The notes under the pieces are model-generated. The model did no database searches and was not told the origin of the DNA. It saw only the letters and a program-made list of their open reading frames with translations. From Rhodohalobacter barkolensis (GTDB lineage: Bacteria > Bacteroidota > Rhodothermia > Balneolales > Balneolaceae), in NCBI RefSeq assembly GCF_002834295.1, contig NZ_PISP01000001.1, positions 1-64,000 on the forward strand: a stretch of DNA of 64,000 nucleotides, read 5' to 3'. How positions within the stretch are numbered: the first letter of the stretch is position 1; each line of letters opens with the position of its first letter. Position numbers and translations under genes: made by a program. This document shows positions 18,999-27,591 of this stretch, piece by piece.

Positions 18999-19268
18999 TC
19001 ACTCCGAATCAGTTTTCAATTCCCCTTTATTGTATTTATGGATGATGCTTGAAATAAGTTTCTGATAAGGAATGCCCTCTTCCATTGCTTTAACCTGAAT
19101 ATCCTTAAAGTCCTTTTCCGTGAGGCGAATATTAATTCGTTTATTTTTCAGCGTGCTGTTTTTGGCTGCTTGTCTGATCTCTTTCTTTAGTTCTACTCCG
19201 GAAGAAACCCACTCTTCGTTTTCATAGGACTCAATAATCTCTTTCTCTTCTTTATCTATATAATCCAT
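18999..19268 (-). CDS. CopG-like ribbon-helix-helix antitoxin
   Basis: An 89-residue protein of the CopG/BrnA antitoxin type. An acidic N-terminus (DYIDKEEKEIIESYENEEW, about 2-20) precedes a basic linker and the motif KNKRINIRLTEKDFKDIQVKAMEEG (about 41-65), where RINIRLTEKD is the ribbon strand and the rest the helix-helix that binds operator DNA. The usual toxin partner of BrnT or RelE type would lie just upstream on the same strand or downstream, and neither flank contains one. It is therefore an orphan antitoxin, or its partner is the divergent pair at 19395-19974. It ends right at the left composite repeat. Confidence 0.72.
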   Translation of the reverse strand: MDYIDKEEKEIIESYENEEWVSSGVELKKEIRQAAKNSTLKNKRINIRLTEKDFKDIQVKAMEEGIPYQKLISSIIHKYNKGELKTDSE

Positions 19269-19394
19269 TACTGATTCTCATTATTGATCTATGTTTGAGT
19301 TGCTTTACGGCTGCGTTAAACTGCAACCGTTTAACGTGAATCAATCCTGTGATCGTTTATGTTATGGTGATTTTGTATATTTAGGGTATTATAA

Positions 19395-19595
19395 ATGGAA
19401 AAATACGTTAAAAAATATCACCTCGAAGACCCACAGCAGTACGAAGATGAACGGGAGTACTGGCGCAGTAAAACGCCGGAGGAGCGGCTTTTGGCACTCG
19501 AACAACTGCGCAAGCAATACATGAAACTAAAAGGGATAGATGCTGAGCAAGGAGTTCAAAGAGTTTGCGAAATTATTAAACGATCAGAAAGTTGA
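19395..19595 (+). CDS. Small YWRS-motif protein paired with a nucleotidyltransferase
   Basis: A 66-residue acidic/basic helical protein with the motif EREYWRSKTPEERLLALEQL (about 19-38). I recall proteins of this kind encoded just before DUF6036/AbiEii-like nucleotidyltransferases in bacteroidete-type genomes, but I cannot search for it. It overlaps the next gene by 56 nt in another frame, which implies tight coupling. It has no membrane segment or signal peptide. An antitoxin or partner role for the transferase is inference. The other frame open across 19291-19524 is rejected as a shadow. Confidence 0.62.
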   Translation: MEKYVKKYHLEDPQQYEDEREYWRSKTPEERLLALEQLRKQYMKLKGIDAEQGVQRVCEIIKRSES

Positions 19596-19974
19596 ATATC
19601 TGCTTGTAGGTGGATATGCCGTAGTTCTTTACGGGTACGTTAGATATACCGGTGATATTGATTTCTGGATTAACCCAACCGAGGAAAATGCAAATCGCAT
19701 AGTTGAGGTTCTCGATCGGTTTGGATTTGGAAGCTTAAATCTTACTATTAAAGATTTCACCAAAGATGATCAGATCATTCAATTGGGATATCCGCCCAAC
19801 CGAATTGATATCATTACTTCTGTAACAGGTCTGACATTCACGGAGTGTTATCCTAAAAGAAAATCATTTTCAATTGAGGGAGTTGAAGTTCAAACCATTT
19901 CTCTTGAAGACCTGAAGAAGAATAAAAAAGCAGCCGGTCGATACAAAGATCTTGATGATCTTGAAAACCTTTAG
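19540..19974 (+). CDS. Nucleotidyltransferase, DUF6036/AbiEii-MNT-like
   Basis: A 144-residue soluble protein with a minimal polymerase-beta nucleotidyltransferase fold. The nucleotide-binding Gly pair and strand are in YLLVGGYAVVLYGY (residues 20-33), the metal-binding acidic pair is in YTGDIDFWI (36-44), and a third acidic residue is in NRIDIITSV. The C-terminus AAGRYKDLDDLENL is the helix seen in many toxin-type nucleotidyltransferases. Relatives act as AbiEii-type toxins that modify tRNA or proteins with nucleotides. Its coding start overlaps the small YWRS gene. The target is unknown. Confidence 0.78.
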   Translation: MLSKEFKEFAKLLNDQKVEYLLVGGYAVVLYGYVRYTGDIDFWINPTEENANRIVEVLDRFGFGSLNLTIKDFTKDDQIIQLGYPPNRIDIITSVTGLTFTECYPKRKSFSIEGVEVQTISLEDLKKNKKAAGRYKDLDDLENL

Positions 19975-20003
19975 TTTTATTAAGCAGAATTTTTAATTCA
20001 ATA

Positions 20004-20087
20004 AACCCCGGACATCTTTCACCGCCCGGCGTTTGAATTTATTTACAACTAAACCTCCAAGGGTTTCGAACCATTGGAGGGTTTTAG
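20004..20087. repeat. Composite direct repeat, right copy
   Basis: The second copy of the 18905-18994 element. It has the same order of a CCCCGG...CCGGCG hairpin and a CCTCCAAGG...TTGGAGG hairpin, ends in the same GTTTTAG, and shares AC-C-CCGGACA and ACCGC-CGGCGTTT blocks. Its second palindrome is less perfect. It lies between the convergent stops at 19974 and 20107 and may serve as a bidirectional terminator. Confidence 0.75.
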
Positions 20088-20106
20088 TTTTTAGTATGAA
20101 TGGTGA

Positions 20107-23100
20107 TTAATGCCCGTGCCCATTACTGTTTCCACCGGTGATGGCATGCCAGTCGAACTGCTCGCTGTAGCCTTCCTGTTCCCACCAGAAGGGCAGACGC
20201 TCCCGCTCATGGTTACCGAACTCATTCATCGTTTTGGAATCGTATAGACGGCCGTTGATCATGGTGTACTCCACAAACTCGGTATCGTAGATATCCTCGA
20301 GAGGATTCCCGTCAATCACAATCAGGTCAGCCAGCTTGCCAGGCTCGAGTGAACCGATATGGTCTCCCATCCCAATGTAGTTGGCGCCGTTGAGAGTCGC
20401 CACTTTCAGTGCATCGTGATTGCTCATGCCACCCTGAGTAAACATCCATGTCTCCCAGTGAGCGGCGAGTCCCTGCAGCTGTCCGTGGGCACCGATATTT
20501 ACAGTAATTCCGCGATCGTGAAGCTCTTTGGCCGCCGCGGCAACCTGCATGTGGCCAATCTCATACTCCTCTTCAGGAACCATCGTTCGGTGACGAGATC
20601 TGGAATCAACCATTCCTCTTGGAGTGAATGTCAGCAGATGCTCTTTTTCCCAAACGTTGGTATGCTGATACCAGTAATACTCACCATTCATACCGCCGTA
20701 GTTTACGACCAAAGTAGGCGTGTATCCCACATTCGACTCACCCCAAAGTGTTAGTACATCATTGTAAAGCGGAGCAATTGGAATATTGTGCTCTATTCCT
20801 GTGTGCCCGTCCAAAATCATGCTCATGTTGTGGGTGAAGGTAGAACCGCCTTCAGGGACTACATTCACTCCTAATTCGCGTGCGGCTTCCAGAACCTGCT
20901 GTCGCTGTTCACGCCTTGGCTGGTTGTAGCTTTTCACGGATGTGGCTCCGAATGCCTGAGTTCTGCGAATGGCTGAACGTGCGTCTTCCAAATTGTTAAT
21001 GACTGTTTTTTGCACATTTTCCGCACCGTACAGAATTCGTCCGGTAGAGAAGATTCGCGGCCCGATCATATTTCCGGATCGCACCATCTCAGCCTGAGAG
21101 AAGATCATCTCTGTGTTGGATGACGGATCGTGGGCTGTGGTTACACCGTAAGCCAGGTTCGCAAAATACTCCCACTGTTGATTCGGACTCAGTCCGCTTC
21201 GGAAATTACCAATATGAGCGTGCGCATCCACAAGTCCAGGCATGATGGTTTTTCCTTCCACATCCATCACATAGGCACCGCGCGGAATGGAAATTTCGTC
21301 AGCCGTTCCAACGGCTTCAATTCGGTTTTCGCGAACCACAATGGTTCCGTTTTCTATAACCTCTTCGCCGTTCATCGTAATGATATGGGCGTTGGTAAAC
21401 GCAACGGTACCGGATGGTTTGTCAGATTCAATTTCCAGGCCGATGCTGATTGCATCATTATCTCCAAGCGGAAGCTCCTCATTTGTTTCTCCATTCAGAA
21501 ATTCAAAAGCTTCGTTCAAGCCTACGCTGTAGAATTGTTCACCGAGTGTCCATCGAAGTTCATCGCTGTCGGCTGACCAGTGCAGGTTGTATCCTGCATC
21601 ACGAGCCACATGTGTGACCGGAATGGATCGAGTGTTGGAACTCAGTGTGATGTCTGTACCAACCTGCGGCATCGGAGCAATGTAAACCTTGTAGAGCTCG
21701 GTAAACGCAATCCATTTGTTGTCAGGGCTTGGCGTGTAATCGATAGCATACTCAGATTGGAAATGCTGGCGGTCATCCTGGCCATTCAAATCCATACTTC
21801 TAAAGCTGGTGTAGGCCTGATAAAAGATTCGGTCACCGGAAGCATTAAACTTCGGGTTACTTCCACTTTCGGAAATCAGTTTCATTTCGCCACCGCTAAC
21901 CGGCATCGTGTAAATTCCCGGATTTTGCGTGTATGCATGTCCCTGATGGTTATTTCCGCTATCCCTGCGGAAGAGCAAGGTCTGTCCATCGGGTGAGAAA
22001 GATGGTGTACGGTAAATCCCCTTTTCAGTGGTGATCGTTTGCGGACGAGCGTTTCTTCGGTCTAATCGAAGAGTTTTAATTTTTCCAAGCTCTTCATCCG
22101 TCCAGGTAACATAGGCAAGTAAATTGCCATCCGGAGAGAAGGACGGTTCAAATTCCAGGTTTTCCTCTTCAGTGATTCGCTCTGGAGTACCGTTAGGCAG
22201 ATCTTTCTTCCAGAGATATCCGGCCGCGTTGAATACCAGCGTTTCTCCATCAGGTGAGGTTACAGCGTGGCGTACGGCTTTAGCCTGAAATGTATCGGGG
22301 GCGGGATCAAACTCAAAATGGACAACATCCGCCAGTTGTTGGTTTACTTCTGCACTGAATGGTATTTCTTCTGCTTCAAGTGTTTCCGTATTCAATTTGT
22401 GAATTTTGCCCATGGCCCAGAATACGAGGTGATTTCCATCGGGAGTCCAGCTGATGTTAGTATAGGGACCAAAAATTGCCCAGGCCTGCTGTTGATCAAA
22501 ACTTAGCTCATCATAAACAGGCTTTTCAATACCGGTTTCAAGATCACGAATGTAGAGAACGGATTTAGTTCGAACCCGCTTTACAAATGCGAGCTGCTTT
22601 CCATCGGGAGATACAGTAGGGGAGATTGCTCCGCCGGGTCCGCCTGTAATTCGGTCAATTTCACCGGTTTCGCGATCGTAACGGTTAATGACATAAATCT
22701 GACTATTGGCATCTCTGTTGTACTGAAATCCTCCACCGGGGTAAACATCCTGGCTATAGTAGATATATCGTCCGTCAGGAGAAACGTTTGGCTGACCAAG
22801 ATCCTGCTGATCATTCATTCGTTCCACCAATTGAATACCTGAGCCTCCTGTGATGTGGTACAACCAGAGCTCTCCGGCTCCCAATGACCGACCCGAGGTG
22901 AAGTGTTTACGGGCTACGATGTAGTCGCCGTCGGGAGACCATGAGGCATTATTTAGCAGCCGAAAACTCTCTTCGGTAATCTGTTTGGCATCCGAACCGT
23001 CGCGATTCATCACCCAGATATTGTCTCCACCGCCGGCATCACTGGTGAATGAGATTTTGGAGCCATCGGGACTAAATCGAGGTTGAATTTCATATGCGAG

Positions 23101-23352
23101 GTTTTCGCGCAGAACTTTTGCCTCACCACCTTCAATCGGAATGATGTAGATATTTCCAAGAAGGTCGAACACAATTTCAGTTCCATCCGGACTCACATCC
23201 AGATTCATCCAGGTTCCTTCTTCAGTGTCGAAACTAATTTCTGTGAAATCGGCACGATGCTGGGTTACATCCCATTTATCGTCACCATTTTCCTGTGCGT
23301 AAGTACCCAACGCAAAAAAGAAAGATAGAGCAAAAAGTAAAAGTCGTTTCAT
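20107..23352 (-). CDS. Secreted PD40 beta-propeller plus amidohydrolase fusion
   Basis: A 1081-residue exported protein. A signal peptide (1-19, ending TYAQ) is followed by a TolB-like PD40 beta-propeller (about 45-620) with repeated SPDG motifs (VSPDGTEIVF, FSPDGSKISF, VSPDGRYIYYS). An amidohydrolase domain follows (about 655-1055) with MPGLVDAHAHIG, where the HAH metal-binding pair sits, and LEPGKLADLIVIDGNPLEDI at the end. These are imidazolonepropionase or dipeptidase-like hydrolases of the periplasm; the substrate is unknown. The C-terminus HGH-rich tail (SNGHGH) could bind metal. It is a single gene with its own promoter region, divergent from the TPR gene. Confidence 0.87.
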   Translation of the reverse strand: MKRLLLFALSFFFALGTYAQENGDDKWDVTQHRADFTEISFDTEEGTWMNLDVSPDGTEIVFDLLGNIYIIPIEGGEAKVLRENLAYEIQPRFSPDGSKISFTSDAGGGDNIWVMNRDGSDAKQITEESFRLLNNASWSPDGDYIVARKHFTSGRSLGAGELWLYHITGGSGIQLVERMNDQQDLGQPNVSPDGRYIYYSQDVYPGGGFQYNRDANSQIYVINRYDRETGEIDRITGGPGGAISPTVSPDGKQLAFVKRVRTKSVLYIRDLETGIEKPVYDELSFDQQQAWAIFGPYTNISWTPDGNHLVFWAMGKIHKLNTETLEAEEIPFSAEVNQQLADVVHFEFDPAPDTFQAKAVRHAVTSPDGETLVFNAAGYLWKKDLPNGTPERITEEENLEFEPSFSPDGNLLAYVTWTDEELGKIKTLRLDRRNARPQTITTEKGIYRTPSFSPDGQTLLFRRDSGNNHQGHAYTQNPGIYTMPVSGGEMKLISESGSNPKFNASGDRIFYQAYTSFRSMDLNGQDDRQHFQSEYAIDYTPSPDNKWIAFTELYKVYIAPMPQVGTDITLSSNTRSIPVTHVARDAGYNLHWSADSDELRWTLGEQFYSVGLNEAFEFLNGETNEELPLGDNDAISIGLEIESDKPSGTVAFTNAHIITMNGEEVIENGTIVVRENRIEAVGTADEISIPRGAYVMDVEGKTIMPGLVDAHAHIGNFRSGLSPNQQWEYFANLAYGVTTAHDPSSNTEMIFSQAEMVRSGNMIGPRIFSTGRILYGAENVQKTVINNLEDARSAIRRTQAFGATSVKSYNQPRREQRQQVLEAARELGVNVVPEGGSTFTHNMSMILDGHTGIEHNIPIAPLYNDVLTLWGESNVGYTPTLVVNYGGMNGEYYWYQHTNVWEKEHLLTFTPRGMVDSRSRHRTMVPEEEYEIGHMQVAAAAKELHDRGITVNIGAHGQLQGLAAHWETWMFTQGGMSNHDALKVATLNGANYIGMGDHIGSLEPGKLADLIVIDGNPLEDIYDTEFVEYTMINGRLYDSKTMNEFGNHERERLPFWWEQEGYSEQFDWHAITGGNSNGHGH

Positions 23353-23664
23353 GTAAGGTAGTTTTAGTTAAAAATCGATTGCTTGGATGTTACTAAAACT
23401 TGAGGAGAATCGTGGCGCAGAAATGTAATTTGTTTTAAACGGAAAGGGCGGTTTTGGTAATGGAACAAGTTGTTTCAAAAAGACTTTAAAAGAGTAGTAC
23501 TGCCTTTAAAAGTGTTTAAAAAGGCAAAAAAATGAAATTTAATTTGAATTTTCGTTTTCATTCGGTCATATTCACCGTTTAGAAAAATATAAACATACAA
23601 TGAATTTCTACCCGACCCGTTATGTTTTGGGTTAAAGAGCATCATTAACAAACAAGCAATAGAT
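23353..23664. other. Divergent intergenic region
   Basis: This 312 nt stretch must hold the promoters of the amidohydrolase (minus) and the TPR protein (plus). It contains a 7 bp hairpin TGCCTTT with AAAGGCA (23501-23526). No clear -7/-33 pair, small gene or RNA is seen. Confidence 0.4.
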
Positions 23665-24987
23665 ATGAAATCATTAATAATCACACTCGCAATGCTTATA
23701 GCAGGATCATCTGCTGTATTTGCACAGCAGGAACCCCCAAACGGTATGGGTGAGCTTCAGGCTTATGCTGTATTCATGGATGCATATAAAGGAGATGACT
23801 ACGATATGGCCATCAATTTTGGTGCATGGATGATTGAAGCAAAACCTGAAAAAATTGAGGGTCATGATGGTTTTGACCTTCTTCGACAGTTTGACCGTAT
23901 GGTGAAGGTTTACAAAGGTGCGGCAGAGAACGAGAGTGACCCGACATCTAAATCAGAATACATGAAAAAGGCTGTTGATGTATTCGATCAAGCGTTTGAA
24001 ACGTTTTCGGAGGATGAAATGGATCAGTTTGAGTGGAAGCTAAAATTGGGTCGATTTTATCATGAGAACAATTCTGCTCTGAATGTTGGTACCAGTCAAA
24101 TTGCTGAAAAATATGAAGAGGCTTACGAAGAAGATCCAGAAAGATTTGCAAATGCAAGTGATGGATACTTTGCAGGCTTTCTGCTCGATCGTTATGCATC
24201 TCAGGGTCAACGGGATAAGGCTTTTGCCATGATTGATGAAATTGAAAGCTACGCAACACCTGATCTTCAGAATAAAATTACTTCCGCACGTGAGTCACTA
24301 TTCGACGGACCGGAAGAGCGTATTGAATTTTATGAATCACAGCTTGCCGATGCAGGTGATAGTGAAAAGGAACAGCTTCTTACCGACCTGGTTAATCTTT
24401 ACGAGGAGACAAGTGAGGGTGATAAGGCTGCAGATGCTGCGATTCAACTTTATGAGCTGAATTCAACATATGCAAACACCCGAAAAGTTGCTTCAATCTA
24501 TCTGGACGACGGAGAATATGAAGCTGCAATTGAATTCTTGGAAGAATCATTTGAAAAAGCTGAGAATGATGCGGACAAAAAAGAGATTTCACTTGAACTG
24601 GCAGAAACTCATCAGCAGCTTGAGGAATTTCGTCAGGCTCGACAGTACGCGCGTCAAGCCATTGATATCGACAGTAACTATGGTGAAGCTTATATGAGAG
24701 TCGCTGCCATCTATGCTGCATCTATTTCAGAATGTACAGGCGGACAGGCACTGGAGCGGGAAGATCGAACCGTGTACTGGTTGGTTGTAGACTATCTGAA
24801 TAAAGCAAAAGAAGCAGATCCAAGTCTTGCGTCTAATGCTAACAATCGTGCCGAATCTTACAGTAGTGCAATGCCAACATCTGAGGATAAGTTTTTCAAA
24901 GGATGGGAAGCAGGCGATAACTTCAGAATTAACGGCGAAGTGAGAGAGTGTTATGCATGGATTGATGAGGCTACCACTGTGAAGTAA
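23665..24987 (+). CDS. Exported TPR-repeat protein
   Basis: A 440-residue periplasmic protein. A signal peptide (1-20, ending VFAQQ) is followed by an all-helical acidic region with TPR-like pairs, most evident at about 235-360 (AADAAIQLYELNSTYANTRKVA, AAIEFLEESFEKAENDADKK, ARQYARQAIDIDSNYGEAYM). Two Cys residues flank the C-terminal part (SECTGGQAL and RECYAWI) and may form a disulphide. TPR proteins act as scaffolds; the partner is unknown. Proteins with this layout appear in the Balneolales/Bacteroidota group as conserved hypothetical proteins. A strong terminator follows. Confidence 0.75.
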   Translation: MKSLIITLAMLIAGSSAVFAQQEPPNGMGELQAYAVFMDAYKGDDYDMAINFGAWMIEAKPEKIEGHDGFDLLRQFDRMVKVYKGAAENESDPTSKSEYMKKAVDVFDQAFETFSEDEMDQFEWKLKLGRFYHENNSALNVGTSQIAEKYEEAYEEDPERFANASDGYFAGFLLDRYASQGQRDKAFAMIDEIESYATPDLQNKITSARESLFDGPEERIEFYESQLADAGDSEKEQLLTDLVNLYEETSEGDKAADAAIQLYELNSTYANTRKVASIYLDDGEYEAAIEFLEESFEKAENDADKKEISLELAETHQQLEEFRQARQYARQAIDIDSNYGEAYMRVAAIYAASISECTGGQALEREDRTVYWLVVDYLNKAKEADPSLASNANNRAESYSSAMPTSEDKFFKGWEAGDNFRINGEVRECYAWIDEATTVK

Positions 24988-25010
24988 TTTTTCAAAAGAA
25001 ACAGTTAGAA

Positions 25011-25045
25011 AAGGCACCCTGATGTAAATTGGGGTGCCTTTTTTT
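25011..25045 (+). terminator. Rho-independent terminator after the TPR gene
   Basis: AAGGCACCC (25011-25019) pairs with GGGTGCCTT (25032-25040) and is followed by seven Ts. It lies 24 nt after the stop. Confidence 0.9.
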
Positions 25046-25260
25046 ATGTGTAAATTATTTTAGGCACAAGGGGAGACAGTACCTTCAATTGAGTATAGAA
25101 ATGTACGTGGGTTAAAAGAGATGAAACCAAATGGGTAAGAATTTGATTATGTGAAAGCGTCCGGATTTATGTGAACACTCTATCTGCAATGCAAATACTC
25201 ATGATAAAATATCTGATTAATAAGCCCCTGCTTAGAAAGGGTGATGGATATTTTCCCTCA

Positions 25261-26379
25261 ATGAATTTGGCTGACCGCTATTTTAAACTGCTAATCACAT
25301 CTTTCTTTCCCTTTTTTCTTCTACTGCTGTTTCCGGACCTGAACTATTCTCAAAGTACTGTTTCAGATGAAAAGGTGATTTCAGGGAGAGTTATTGATAA
25401 AATCTCCGGAGAAGCTCTGGAAGATGTAAATGTATATTTATCGTACACTACCAAAGGAATCGCTACTGATGAATATGGGCAATTTTCATTCGGAACAACT
25501 CTAACAGGGCAGTTTGAGTTGGTATTCAGCATCATAGGCTACGAGTCACAAAAAAGGATTGTAACATTGGGTGACGGAACAGATCATTTGATCTTTGAAG
25601 TTGAACTGATTAAAAAGCCAATACGTCTTACCGAATTAGAAGTTCGGGCGGATAATTCGGATTGGATAAGAAACTTTGATGATTTCAGCAGACAATTTTT
25701 GGGAGAAACATACAACGCTTCGGAGACTGAAATTGAGAATCGATGGGTTTTCAATTTTGATCGTAATGAAGACGGTGATCTTATTGCTACTGCGGATGGA
25801 CCGATTCGAATTTTAAATCATGCTTTGGGTTACGAGCTTCTGGTAGATCTCACAGACTTCTCCTGGAATGTAAGTGAAGGAAGCGGATATTATCTTGTAC
25901 AAATACGATTTAAGGAGATGGAACCGGAATCGGGCCAGGAATTTCGTTCTTGGGTCAGAAACAGGGAGCAGGCTTATAATGGATCCTTTCGGCACTTTCT
26001 GAAAAGCCTTTATGATGATCGGCTGGCAAGAAATCGATTTGAAGTGGTTTGGATGGACACAAATCAAAGAGGGCGTATCCAACCAATTGACCAGTCCCAA
26101 TTGGATCAGAGTTTGCGTTTTCACGGTTTGAATCCAGGGTTAGCATCGCAAGGGGTAAAAGGGTATCTATTAAGAGAGCCTGTTGATATTCTGATTGGCA
26201 GAAGAAATGTTCTTGTCGATAACAGGAAACGGGCGCGGCTGGTACCGATGAGAGATGACAATATCTTTTTTATAATGCCTGACGGAAATCTTGCGGATCT
26301 TTTAGCAGTAGCCATTGCGGGCTATTGGTCTACATATAGAATAGCAGATATGGTTCCTATAGACTATGAGCCGGGTTAA
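25261..26379 (+). CDS. Exported protein with carboxypeptidase-regulatory-like domain
   Basis: A 372-residue protein counted from the ATG at 25261, which gives a good signal peptide (NLADRYFKLLITSFFPFFLL, cleavage after LNYSQ). An upstream in-frame GTG at 25171 would add 30 residues in front of it. Residues about 40-120 form a carboxypeptidase-regulatory-like beta sandwich (VISGRVIDKISGEALEDVNV), as at the N-terminus of SusC proteins. The remaining 250 residues are beta-rich and I do not recognise a catalytic motif. An envelope role is likely, since this domain marks outer-membrane or surface proteins in this group. No operon partner is visible. Confidence 0.72.
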   Translation: MNLADRYFKLLITSFFPFFLLLLFPDLNYSQSTVSDEKVISGRVIDKISGEALEDVNVYLSYTTKGIATDEYGQFSFGTTLTGQFELVFSIIGYESQKRIVTLGDGTDHLIFEVELIKKPIRLTELEVRADNSDWIRNFDDFSRQFLGETYNASETEIENRWVFNFDRNEDGDLIATADGPIRILNHALGYELLVDLTDFSWNVSEGSGYYLVQIRFKEMEPESGQEFRSWVRNREQAYNGSFRHFLKSLYDDRLARNRFEVVWMDTNQRGRIQPIDQSQLDQSLRFHGLNPGLASQGVKGYLLREPVDILIGRRNVLVDNRKRARLVPMRDDNIFFIMPDGNLADLLAVAIAGYWSTYRIADMVPIDYEPG

Positions 26380-26538
26380 TTCAGAGTGTATTTTAGATTT
26401 AGAGAGCAAAAAAATATCATTCCGGACATTATCAAGAACACATTTTTCTGATTTAGCAAAATGATTCTTATCCAACACCCGGAATGACACGAATATACTT
26501 TCGTTAAGCCGTTGATTAATTTCAAAAGGGCGACAAGT

Positions 26539-27075
26539 TTACATTTTAAAATTTTGCACTTCTACACCTAACATTTGCTCTAGCTCAGAAAGTGTGTTTA
26601 TATCACTTAGTTTCATCGCCTTGTTGGTATTCAAAAATGCAGCCGGAACGTGAACGGCACGAATCAGGAGATCTTCATATTCATCAATAGAACCCAGATT
26701 GTAGTTAGCATCCATGAATATTCGAATATCAACAAAGGTATAATCAAAATTGATCTGAACAGTCCCCCTGCTGTTGAAATCAGTTATTGGAAGTTGACGC
26801 CATACTTCAAGATCATCTTCAGGAATATAATCCTCTAAAACGTAGGCAAGCATAACATCAGACTCAAAAACCTCTATTTGAGTTGGAATATCCCTGAAGA
26901 ATTCAAATCCATTGGATTGCGTCAGATCTGCTTCAAATTCAAATGAAGTTGGAAGTACTTCAGGTCCGGGAGGGCCCTGCGGACCTTCGGGGCCAACCGG
27001 GCCGGGTTCGCCACACCCGTTGAGAAGTAAAAATAAGGCAACAGAGGTAAAGAGAAATTTTATCAGCTTTTTCAT
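26539..27075 (-). CDS. Lipoprotein with a short collagen-like stalk
   Basis: A 178-residue lipoprotein. The signal peptide ends in LLLNGC with lipidated Cys21. Six collagen-type Gly-X-Y triplets follow immediately (residues 22-39: GEP GPV GPE GPQ GPP GPE). The remaining 140 residues are a compact acidic domain with no motif I recognise. Similar small lipoproteins with a collagen-like tract right after the lipobox exist in Bacteroidota; the stalk probably holds the domain off the membrane. A short G-X-Y stretch may also vary in length between strains. It stands alone beside the REP cluster. Confidence 0.72.
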   Translation of the reverse strand: MKKLIKFLFTSVALFLLLNGCGEPGPVGPEGPQGPPGPEVLPTSFEFEADLTQSNGFEFFRDIPTQIEVFESDVMLAYVLEDYIPEDDLEVWRQLPITDFNSRGTVQINFDYTFVDIRIFMDANYNLGSIDEYEDLLIRAVHVPAAFLNTNKAMKLSDINTLSELEQMLGVEVQNFKM

Positions 27076-27246
27076 AGCAGCAAAATTTAGTGAGGTTAGT
27101 TGAATGGTTTCCTTTTCTAACGCTGTATTGTACTGCAGGTTGCGCTGTGTTTTACAAGCCTTAAGTAATTGAAAATATTAGGATAATATATGGGATACTC
27201 CTCTCGCATATTCATGTTACAAACTAGGCGTTTTGTGCGTATAAAG

Positions 27247-27560
27247 ATGAGTCGTGCCTCTGGCACTTTCGTTGTAGTGTACTACTCAATACACCAAAAT
27301 AAATTGTGGCGTTACAATATTGGGCGTGCCGAGTGGCACTTACTTTAAATATCAAATAAAGTATTCATCATAGAGCTATTTTTATAGCAGTGAGGACTCA
27401 AAAATAAAGTGCTTAACTAGGTACACTGTTTTTTGAAAGTAAAACCAAACCCAAATGCCGTTAGGCATGAGCGGATATTGTATCCACAGAATTTAATCTG
27501 TGGGTTGAGGTGAGTAAAACACCCCAAAAAGTGCCGTAGGCACGGTGTATGTGAGTGGTA
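27247..27560. repeat. REP-like palindrome cluster, left copy
   Basis: A 314 bp unit built of short palindromes. These are GTGCC-TCT-GGCAC (27254-27266), GTGCC-GAGT-GGCAC (27326-27339), ATGCC-GTTA-GGCAT (27455-27468), CCACAGA-ATTTAA-TCTGTGG (27484-27503) and GTGCC-GTA-GGCAC near 27531-27543. It starts ATGAGTCGTGCC and ends GAGTGGTA. A homologous unit in the same orientation lies at 28121-28457, on the other side of the transposase. The 516 nt gap holds no gene. Confidence 0.85.
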
Positions 27561-27591
27561 ATTAATCGTCTTGGCAAAAGTGATCGCTTAA

